From: Symbiodinium sp. CCMP2592
Taxonomy: Eukaryota > Sar > Dinophyceae > Suessiales > Symbiodiniaceae
Length of the DNA: 64,000 bases
Assembly (NCBI GenBank): GCA_905221615.1
Contig: CAJNDT010000513.1
Location: 248,001 to 312,000 of the forward strand
Reading direction: 5' to 3'
Position 1 is the first letter of the stretch, and every line of letters starts with the position of its first letter. Shown piece by piece: positions 26,501-38,400 of the stretch. The notes under the pieces are model-generated. The model was not told the origin of the DNA, made no database searches, and saw only the letters and a program-made list of their open reading frames with translations. The position numbers were made by a program, and so were the translations under genes.

Positions 26501-29379
26501 CTAGTACCGAACCGCTATAGTACCCTTTTTGAAACCCGGCCTTTAACCCTTAGAGTAGTATCCTAAACCCTAAACCCTACGCGACCGTAAATTCAAAAGA
26601 CTACCCCCGTAGCCTCCGCGATCTGCAAAGCAGAAAGAGCTTCCTTCAAGGTTGCTGTAGGCTTTCGAATCTGGGGTGGGGGGTTCGCGGCTAAGTGATT
26701 AGGGACTCGGGATTGGGATGTAGGCCTTGTAAAGATTAGGTTGGTTGGCGTTTAAAGACACAAGTGTGACATGTCAGGGCAAGGAGATGAGGGGCAAAGG
26801 AGCCTTGGGTGCTTGCACCGACAGGTGCCCCGACCCCCAGGAAGCCGAAGCAACTACGGCAGCAGTGCCTTTGCAGGATGCCCCTGCCGGTATTAGGGTT
26901 TAGGGTTCAGGGTTACCGGCTGAGGTCTTGGGCACACTGCTTGCAATACGAGTTCAAAAGCCACAGATCCCTGTTGGGAAGGCAAAGGTGGCCTCATTCA
27001 GCCAAAGTACTTATTCAGAACCACGCTTACCCTTCTGGTACTGTACAGTTTGTAATCTCACCATCTTCCGGGTACTTCGGCCCTTGAGTTGAGGCTAGGT
27101 CGGCATGTCCAGGGTTTAGGGATTCAGGTCTAGGTGGCCTCCTGTGTAATAGTGTGCTTCTTGCTTGAACCGCAAGACTCTCGTCGTGGTAGAAGTTGAC
27201 AGACTTGTGAGCCCGAAACCTCCGACATACTTATTCTGACCACAGTGCCGGACTGCTAAACCCTCAAAAGTTCAGACAACAGACAATACCGCTAAAACTT
27301 CAATTTCTAAAGCTCCAAGTCAAAAAGACATGCACGCAACAACAAAACGAAGACTAATTCATCCCTTGAACCCCCTGAAAGGACATGCGGTGTCTTAGCA
27401 ACAGCAAAACGTCAAGAACGACTGCAGCTGTAAGACTAGAGACTCGGATAAACGGTGGGTTCTGAACATTGACCAGGGTAATGTAGGAACCTGATTCAGA
27501 AACCCTGGGCAGATAACCCCAAAATCGTAGGTTTTATATTCGGAACCCTAATAAAGGCCCAAGGATTCTTAATCAGCAATCCCCCCAAACCCTACTAGTA
27601 CCCTTAACCCTAATAAAGGCCCAAGCTTTCTTAATCAGGTTCCTACATTAAGAGCGAGAAAGCCTTGAAGCGTGTGGTGAAGCCGCAGAGTTTGCGCCTC
27701 AAACACAACCTTCCGCAACCTTGACCCTAATGTAGGGTCCTTAAATAGAACAACGTTTTAGGGTATCTTAGACCATAATGTTAATAAGGAACCACCAAAA
27801 TATAGTATAGGTAATTATTGAGGCCCCTATAGTACGAGCATGCAAGAAAAGACGGTCCGAGAGCATGTCGTCGTACATGAAGAACTTGTAGTGCGCCATA
27901 GACATGACCATCAGCGTCAAAGCCTTCAGTGGTCAAACATGATTGAGGTCTTTCGAATACCAAAAAAATTCATAATTCGAGCTGCTACCACCGGACTTGT
28001 GAGTTGCTTTTGTTCTTTGTTTGTTTGGGGGGGAGGGGGTTTGGCGGTTCCGGATGTGTCGATAGCTGGGGGCAGCTTTTCATGGTCGGTTTCGGAGTGG
28101 TTCAGTTTGTGGTCTGGGCTTTTACAGGACATCCTCTACAGGTTGAGAATGTGATTATGCCTCTCGCGCCATAGCGCTGAGGATTCCAGCGCCGAAAAAT
28201 TCCAAACCCTGAAACCCCAACCCCGAACAACCCTAACCACCCTGGACACTATAAACCCTAAAGTCTAACCCCCTAAAACTCTAAACCCCTAAACCCGTAA
28301 ACGCACGAAGCCCAAAAAGGTGAGCTACAAAAGTATTGGTTGGATTGCAGGAATTCTCATAGCGTAACGACCTGAAGCCTCGAACAGTCGCACTATTACC
28401 GTTCCCAATCAGTACGATCCTGACTGTTCCTCTGCTTCTTTCTATGCCTCTTGATGACGAGCCTGTAGAACCCAAACGAAAACCCCCATGGCATCTGTTC
28501 GAAACTACCCTGCGGGAGGTACGTCTCTCAAACCCCAAAGCCTAACTACTCGTCTGCCTCGAACTTTGTGTCCTGGGTCTGCTGGAAAGTCTGCCTCGGA
28601 TTGCGAACGGCAAAGTTCGGGCTAAACGGGTAAAGCAAACTCGGTTTTTACAGTGGCTGTATGGGGGTGTGCACGGGTGTTAGAGGGTTTTCTTGGTGTT
28701 AGAGTGGCTTTTGGCATCTATAGGGCTCTGGGAGTTTAGGGCAAAAGGGTTGAAGGATAGAGATTTTGGGCTCTGGGCAGTAAGGGGTTGTGTAGGATTG
28801 TGGGGATTTAGGGGTTGGTTGGTTTAGGGTTTAGGGTTTAGGGTAGAGGGTTCAGTGTCGAGCCGATCCAGCTTGCGAGATACCGCAACCTTTCCTCTTA
28901 ACTATGGTAGGATCGTAACACTTCCCAAAATGTCTCAGGCAGCCTGCTCAGCTATCCCGGCTTAGGGCTTTTTTCCCTGTGAGAAGACATTTAGTGTGGT
29001 TTCGGGGTTGGCGAGTTTGCGGCGCAATGCAGCCGCGAAGGCTTGCCGGCCTGCATTGCATGAAGGCGTCATGGAGCTTAGCCATCCCCTGTGCGTTGTG
29101 CGTCTTTGTTGCTTATTTTGAGGGTGCATAATTTCATGTCCGATTCATCCTCAATGGCACAGATCGTGTATTGAATGGCTTCTGGGTCATCAGCCGCTCT
29201 GAGGCTATAGAACCTTGGTAAGCCCTTAACCGCAAGCCCCGTATATGACAGCTAAGAGACTTCTGTTCATGTGATCCTACTGGCCGACACTTTGCCAGTG
29301 GTTGCGGCTTCGCTACATTACCTATTGAGAGTTATGAAGCTACCTTGACCTACGCAAACACGCAGACTCAGACAGATGT

Positions 29380-29414
<35 letters not shown>

Positions 29415-32400
29415 TGCCCGCTCTCGCAGTCAGCATCAAAGATGCGTGGTCGGACAAAGCCGATAGCGCCACCGGAACGAAGCACGGCGATAAACCTACG
29501 CAAAGCCCCCACATGCTAAACAACCCATAAATTCGAAAGTGGAAAATACTAAAACGCCGAACCTTCGAAACCCTTACCCCTTAAGCCTATTCCTAGACCC
29601 CTAAACCCTGCAACTAATAAACCCACAACTGACCAAGAACCTCGAACCCGCAGCCTTCGACCGGCGACCCGCGAGTCGACAATCCATAAATCAAAGGGGA
29701 AAAGGAGGGACCCTTAATGGGGACCCCTACCCTATAATGGGCCATATAATGGGTATATGATAGCTATATTAAGGGTATATACCTAGGGGTCCTGATTAAG
29801 GGTCCCTCCCTCCTTTTACCCTTGGATGTAGATTTTGAGTGTCCCTTAATGTAATTATAGTATAATATATCCCGAAACCCTATTCTAATTCTTAAGGCCC
29901 CTATATTAGCTCTGCCGACTTCCCTCTGTTCCTTCGGATTCTTAAACTATCCAGAGCACCATCAACGACAACCACGAACAGCCTCTACCCCAGACCCCTG
30001 AACCATCAACCTCAAATCCCAAAGTGCAGCCGAAAGGGCAATGCTTCCTGAGCACTGACCAGCGACTCCTTCGACCGCGGCGCTTTCGGAGCTTAAGGTG
30101 CTTTCGAGTTTTGATGTTGGCTAACTTTGACGGCAACCGCTTACACATGAGGCCCTGGTTGCTAGAGGCCCGTCGTAATAAATAGCCACAAGGATGAACC
30201 CTACACCCTAAACCCTACCCGAAGGCCCCATAGTAGTTCCTTTTTGGGATTACCTTATGTGCTTCGATCTAAATACGTTACGAGCCCCCAAAAGGAACCA
30301 CTATGGGGCCTATGGGTAAAGCCTGAACCCCTTAAAACAAAGGGTCGCAGGGTACTCTGGGCGACCTAGCTGGGTATTTCTTGAGGGCTTCTTTAGCGAT
30401 GGCCTAGGGACGCAGAGTTTCTTGTGCTAGGGTCTAGGATGGTTTAGGGTTTGTCAAACGGGAAAAGGGGGACCCTTAATGGGGACCCCTACCCTATAAT
30501 GGGCTATATAATGGGTATATAATAGCTATACAAAGCGGAAAAACCTAGGGCTCCATTAATAAAGGGTCCCTCCTTTTACCCTTGGAGTTTAGGGCAGCCA
30601 CCGTTCTTCTTGCATGCGGACCTGTGGATCCCATATCCCCTTCTGTCACAAGGGTTGTATTCTGTTACTGTTAGATGCCGAGACCCTAAGCCGAGTTACT
30701 GGATCGCAACCCACGCTGAGCTTGAAACACATAGCAACCCTGAGCCCGAAGCCCTAAACCCGACCTATAGTCTCCATTGTAGTTCCTTTTTTTGGCTAAC
30801 CAAGATCTCTATTATAGGATCTTAACCATAAAACTGGCTAACCCAAAAAAAGAACTGCAATGGAGACTATAGGTAATATTACCTGCCTCTACCCAGTCCC
30901 TGCCATGACTACATCCCGACCATGGCTTTCGGAGTAGCACTGCATATGATACATCAAGCAAGATCCCTACATGACAAACCCAAAACCTGCAAAACCCAAA
31001 AACAACAACTACAGCCTAAGCCGTGTACGGCGCCCAATTCAGCAAGCATGAGCCACTGCAGCAGCATGCAGCAGCGCTGCTAGCTACTGTTCTGGGGATG
31101 CAAAGCTTGGACGTTTAGGGCTTACCTTAACTGCAAGTAACCTACCTTTCAAGGACTTACATAAAGAAATCATATTAGGAAACCCTAAATAGGTAGGTTC
31201 CTTGGGGTCCAGGTAATCTCTGGCGGATTACAAGTTCGGGTTCAAGGTTCCGGGCTTTGGTGTCTGAGGCTTCGGATTTCGAGCTACGGTTGGTGATATA
31301 AATCCTGCATTACCTTAAGGATCCTAGACTATGGGAATTACGGTATATTCCTTATTATGGGTAATGCATGTTTTCTATATCATCAGCAGTAGGTCGGACA
31401 TTCGTCGGTCGTATGGCTTGGCATGATCCGCGAGCCTGGCGTTTCTTGCGACCCCGCTTGTCGTGGTTAATCCTCAGTTGGAACTGGGGTCTAGGGCTTC
31501 ACAGGTCCAAGGTCTCAAGGTCTCAGGTAAGTACGACAGTGTACTAGACTATACTATCTTAAACTATACGATTATGCCTTCACTACTTTTTACGATAGGT
31601 TTCTACAAAGTACGGTACTTTATCATACTGCGTCATGCTGCGAAGAACTAGATTCTGCAACAGTAAGCTGCATGAATCGGCATTATTCTATATACATGAT
31701 CCACGGTCTGAGGGCTGAGAGTTCGGATTCGAGTATCAGCGCTTAAGACACGTCGACGGGATGTTGTGTTCAAGATCTTCGCGGGCTTGGAGTTGGGGAA
31801 TCATCGGACCTCTCAAAAGCTGGATTGGGTGGGGCGTGGCATTGAGCATCCGGGTTTTGGTTGAGGTTTTGGGTTGCAGGACCCCCCCAAGGGCCTTAAC
31901 AGAGCCCTTATGGCCCTTCATAGTGGATACTTGGGGTAAGTAGAGGGTACTTGAAGGGTTTCCGTTTTCAAGCCCTGTAAGTCTAAATCCCCAACTCCCC
32001 GAAGTTCCAATCTCCCTCAGGGAATTTAAATCCTTTAGGCCCTTCGGCTGAAGCTTGATGGTTAGAGCTCCGAGAAGAGACAGACTGAACATCAAACGGC
32101 ACCAAACCACCAACAGCCCCTCAATCTAGAAGAGTGGATAGCAACATCAGCTATAGCAACCAACGTAACCATAGAGATGCAATCTCGACATAAACGTGAA
32201 CGTTGGCATGACAAACATTGTCATCCCAAAAGGGTCCAAAGTACGTTTATAGTAGAATGTGAGTTCCTATATTAGGATTTACTATTATACTTTGGGGTAG
32301 TATCCCCCCTTAACAGTACTTAGGACCCTTTGGGCATCTGCAGGCAGGAGTCTCTGCCAGAGCCAGCAGCATGGTGGCCTGTCCGCGCTTGTTCCCAGAG

Positions 32401-35400
32401 GCGCGGAACTTTTCCGAATACCTCGGTATGGGGTTTAGGATTCGGAGTTTAAGGGTACAGGGCCGAAAGTCGCTCAGGGTTGAGAACGGCGGAGTCGGGT
32501 CAAGGAGGATAGGGATTTTCCCACCCGGAACCCCAAAACTCGAAACCCGAAACTCCGAATCCAAACCGAGGTTCATGGTGTGGGGCTCGGGACTACGGAT
32601 GTAGGAAGCCCAGACCTTCCAAAAAACCTTAATTAAGGAATATACCTTAAATCATATTAGGGATCCTACTATGATTTGAGGTATATTCCTTAGTTAAGGG
32701 ATTTTGGAAGGTCTGGAAGGGTAGGGGCATGCAGTTTCGAGTCCAGAGCCATGGGGCTTCTTTGTGCTTTCTTTATAGGGGTCTCCGGGTTCAGGGATGG
32801 GTGGGCTTCCGGGCTCAGGGCCTACCGCTTTTGCTTTTCGGATCTTAAATTTCGTGTCGAAGCCCTGAAAGGGGTGATGCCGAAGAACTGGTGCACAGTC
32901 CCATAACGCAATGCCAGTACATGGGACTTTCAGAAACAAAAGGCCCGCAACATTCCGTCAGTTCAAGATCCTTTGTATGTAGGTTGTAGACACTTGTATG
33001 TACAGACACACTGATGTGGGTGCAAATAGAAGTATGTGTGCATATATACACTTACCTTTATGTTGTTTTTAAATATGCTGTCCCTACCGGGAGTGTTTGA
33101 ATTAAGCCTGCACTGTGTGTTGAGCTGCTTTACCGTACCTGGAGCCCTTAGACTGGGTTGCGACCCTATGACTCAAGTGCGTCTCACACTTGAAAAAAAA
33201 TGTTTGCTTATAGGACACACGAGAAAGCCGCAAAATTCGAAAGCTATGAGGCTCTGGCTCCCGAGAGCACCCTATAAATCCATCGGGCAGACCGCTGTAG
33301 CCCTCCAAGAACCAAACCAATGTAGGAGCCTTCATCGCTTGAATAGGGTTTTGGTGTATATTCTACTTATAATAAGGACCCCCGAAAACATACCTATAGT
33401 CTCCATTGTAGTTCCGTGTTGGTGTTACCTTGTAGGATCCTTAAAACAAAGTTGGTTAAACCAAAAGGAGGAACTACAATGGAGACTATAGGTGGTGTAG
33501 GCAATTCTTTAGGCCCCTATCTTAAAGCCTCCGGCCCTAAACGGCGGAGGCTCCAATGAACTACTAAGTGGTGTTGAGCCCCTGTCAGAATAAGGCCCCC
33601 ATCGAGTATTGTAGCGGCCTTATATAATATCTATAAAATAAAACTACGTAGGGTTTTGGGGCCATATTATACTATAGCTATAATAACGAAACCCCCAAAA
33701 TCCTACAGTACGTTTGTAGAACCTTCCGAAGACAGATCTCAACATCATAGCCATCAGCATGACCATCGGGCAGCATCACCTCCACCATCATCGCCACCTT
33801 CAGATCCTCTACATGCATTACCATCCCCTAAACCCTAAACCCCTAAACCCTAAACCCTAAACCCCTGAACCCCTCTAAACCCCTAAACCCCCTAAACCGC
33901 TACACCCTAAACCCCAAACCCTAAACCCCTACACCCTAAACCCCTAAACCCTAAACCCCTACACCCTAAACCCCTAAACCCTAAACCGCTAAACCCCTAA
34001 ACCCCACAAACCCCTAAACCTCTAAACCCCTAAACCCTAAACCCCACAAACCCTAAACCCTAAACCCCTAAACTCCTAAACCCCTAAACCCCACAAACCC
34101 CTGAACCCCAACATCGTGCCGAGAAGCTGTCCCACGATACTGAGGGCCTGCTGAGGCTTCTCCTGCCTCATCGATGCAGGAAACTACCCAGAACTTCCAA
34201 AATCCCTTAATTAAGGATTATACCTTAAATCATATTAGGGATCCTACTATGATTTAAGGTATATTCCTCAATTAAGGGATTTTGGAAGGTCTGGGTAGGG
34301 GACCCTTTAAAAGGGAATCCTTTAAGGGTTCCTTAAAGGGATTTAAAAGGGTTCTATAAAGGGTTTAGGGTTAATGCTTTAAGGGTTCCTTAAAGGGATC
34401 TATAAGGGCTCTATAAAGGGTTTAGGGTTAATCCTTTAAGGGTTCCTTAAAGGGATCCATAAGGGTTCTATAAAGGGTTTAGGGTTAATCCTTTAAGGGT
34501 TCCTGAAAGGGATCTATAAGGGTACAAGAAAGGGTTTAGGGTTTAGAGTTTCCGAAAATAGGGGGCCGTAATATAGTACCCTCAATAGTAGGATCCCTAT
34601 TAAAAGGACCCCAAAATAAGTTGCCCCTAATTTTCGGAAACTCCCTCATCGATGCAGGAAACGAACGGGTCAGCGCGCTTTCGGAAGGTCTGCGCACTAA
34701 TGCTGTTTAGGGTTGAAAGGTTTAGGGGTTAAGAGGTTTAGGGTTTACGGGTTTGAGGATTAGGGTTTAGGGCTTAGGGTTTTCGGGCTTAGGGTCTAGA
34801 GTTTAGGGGTTTCGGGTTTAGGATTCTGCGTCCGCTAAATGAGACCGAAACTATAAAGTCTACGAACCTCGAGCCGCCCAGCCGGATGTAAACTAACCCT
34901 CCTATAGGGGGTCCTGAATAATTCGAATAGGGTTCCCTTTAAAGGGTTCCTTCGAAGGGGTCTATAAGGGATCTATAGTAGGATTCTATAATGTAGGGGT
35001 CCTGAATAACTGGAATAGAGTTTTGGGGTCCAGTATACTATAACAATATTTTGGAACCACCAAAATAGTGTAGGTAATCATTTAGGCTCGTATATTAACC
35101 CTCCTATCCCTTGCTCGAAGCTGCTCTTTACACTTTACACTTTACGAAGTCCATGATTCGATGTGCAAGGTTACCACAGAAGTCGGAGATACAACAGGAA
35201 ACTTTAATGCTTATGCTAAGTGTTACGGTCTCAAGGCTTCCAGCTGAAGGATTGTAGACACCACTCGGAGCTATACATGTCCGTTCTACCTGACGGTACA
35301 CAAGACTTGTGTTCCTAGGCTAAATCTATAAACTGCGCTGAGAAGAAAACCTGTCGGCATCGAACAAGCCCCGGACAACTCTCTTCCGCTGTTCTTGTCG

Positions 35401-38400
35401 TCCCAGAGAGTCCATATATAATACACATTGACAAAGAATATAGAGCCCCGATGCAAATCGGACTGTTTTTTTGTGCAGGGGTAGACTGAACTACATCTGT
35501 ATTAAGGACACTGTGAGGATTTTGTGGGATCAGGCCCCAAAAGACCATCCTTATCATAGCTTTCAGAACCTACAGTAGAAGCCAGAAAGTTGGGACACCA
35601 TTATCCCGATGCCCTTAAGGTAAAGTATAAGGGATCCTAGCACGAATCCTGAGTCTTTAGTAGGGCTACTACTAGGGTCCTAATATACCCATATTATGAA
35701 TATTATTCAACTATTACTGAGTGGGGCTGTACCCAAGTAATGTACTGCAGCGGCCGAGACCGCGGCATGGTTGAGGCCATCTGCCGGTGGGCATCCGAGA
35801 GCATGTACAAGGCATCTATGAGGCCCGACTCACCTGGGCGAAAATTGGGGGGGTACCGAAAAAGGTATCCTTTAAGGGTTCCAAGAAAGGGACCGATAAG
35901 GGTTCTACAAAGTGTGTAGGGTTTAAAGTCTCGGAAAATTGGGGGTACCTTATTTTGGTGTCCTTAAAAATAAGGATCCGACTATTCAGGGCACTATATG
36001 AGGGTCCCTCTTTTCGAAAACCCACCATTTACAGCAAGCGGGTGAGTGTTGAGTGCATGAGGGTTAATGTAGGATCCTGATGAAGAAACCCAGGGCCTAT
36101 AACCCCAAGATATTAGGATCCTTGTCAGTTCCTACATTGGGGGTTTCGGGTTTAGGGTTCCTTGGATATGCTTCTTCGATTCGTGATAGCGCTGCGGGCT
36201 GGGAAAAAGAATACAGGACCTGGCCTGAACACTTCGAACACAGTCCGGGTGGTTGATCATAGAAAACTAGAACCACGGAGCATACAAAGAGGTTGGGTAC
36301 TGCCCCAATACAGTATAAGGTAAAAGCCAGAAAGTTGGAATATGATTATCCTAACCCTTCTATGGTAAATTATAGGGTATCCTACCATGACACCATATTC
36401 CAACTTTCTGGAGTTCCCTGTATAACAGTCTATAATGGGGACTTATAAAGGCCCTAATAAAACTATACTACGGGTATTATCCAACTGTCACTGAGTGGGG
36501 GCAGTACCCAACAAAGGGGTACTCTTACCGCCCAGACCTTCCAACATCCCCTAATTCCTATCCCTTAATTAAGGAATGTACCTTAAATCATAGTAGGATC
36601 CCTCCTTAATATGGTTTAAGGTATATTCCTTAATTAAGGGATGTTGGAAGGTCTGGGTACCGATCAGTGAGATCTCCACATCACCTCCCTCTGAGGCTTG
36701 CAGACTCCTCAGGGCCGGACTGGGTGAGAATTCATTCTCAACCCCAAACCCTACTTGGAAGGGCAGGGGACTTAGTAAGTAGATTATAAGTAGGGTTATA
36801 ATTGGGGTAACTCCATTTAGGGTACTTATAACTCTACCTATAACCTACTAACTAAGTCCCCTGCCCTTCCAAGTAAAGGCCCTAAGCCCCTAAGCCCTAA
36901 TAAACTTGTGCAGCAAGGCATGAATCCCTTTGAAGATCCTCATGGTGCCTGTGAGTTCATCTTCAGCAGCTTTGGCGCCCGAAGCCCCAGGCATACAGAG
37001 AGGGTCCGGACATGACATCAAGAGGAGAACATGATTAAAACCCTTATGGATCCTTTTAAGGAACCCTTAAAGGATTAACCCTAAACCCTTTATAGAGCCC
37101 TTATAGATCCCTTTAAGGAACCCTTAAAGCATTAACCCTAAACCCTAAACCCAACGCTAGCTTACACCTGGGGCTTTGGACTTACCCAGCCCGAGATGGG
37201 AGTGTCCGAAAAGAGGGGACCCTAAGATAATGCCCTAAATGGTAGGATCCTTAGTACCAAATCAGGGTACCCCTACTTTTCAGAAACCCCGAAATCTTCT
37301 GGCCCAGGTGATCCCTGATCCCTGAACCCAAAAACCTGGACTAAACTCCAACCCCTAAGCTGCAGAAGTCGAAAACCCCAAACCCTAACAAGGTAGTATA
37401 GGGGCCTTAATATATAGTACATATAAGTATTTATGAAGGCATCTATATCAGCGACTTGAATACCGGTGAGATTAGAATTAGGTCTTGGGGGGGGTCTATT
37501 GGAGTACAACAAATTGTAGCAATAAGAATAACAACAACAATAGATGATTATGCACTACGAACAAAAAGAACACTATCAATGTGTGAGGCTGGTAACAACA
37601 ATAAGAAGTGAACCATGAGTTCAGATCACTACCAAATATTCAGACCTGTATGCGACTAATAAACCCCACCAGAGTGCACAACCAAACCTCTGAAGACTCA
37701 TGCAAACACTCCCTAAACCCTAAACCCTAAACCCTAAAGCGGAGGGCCCCTATTTCTAAACCCTCAACCCCTCATCCTGAGCCTCAAGCCCGGCGCCGAA
37801 GCTCAAAACACATGATTCTCACGATCCCTAAACCTCTACAGGGAACTCCAGAAAGTTGGAATATGGTGTCATGGTAGGATACCCTATAGTTTACCATAGA
37901 AGGGTTAGGATAATCATATTCCAACTTTCTGGCTTTTACCTTAAACCCCTAACGGTCCTAACGATCTCTGCCTGCATCCAAAGCACCTTCGGGTCCCAAC
38001 TTCTCAAAAATGCTCACAGCTTTGTCCAAGCTCGCGATGCATGCCTCAAGACTACACAGTGTTTTAAGGTTTAGGGTTATAAGGCATAGGCTTTGTAGGG
38101 CTTCGGGTTAGAGGGTTTAGGGCTTATAGAGTTTAGGGTAATAGGGTTTCGGGTAAGAGGGTTTAGAGTAATAGGGTTTAGGGTTATCGGCTTTAGGGTT
38201 TATAGGGTTTAGTGTTTGGGCACTAAAATACGAAGGACCTACATGGGGGTTTCCGAAAATAAGGGAGCCTACTATAGCACCCTAAATGGTAGGATCCTGA
38301 TTACAAGGACCCCAAAATAAGGTACCCCTGGGTTGTTTTGGTTTGTCAACGGCCTTTTCTGCTTGCTGTGGCTCACACTCTAAAGGGCCCTGCAGTTGAC

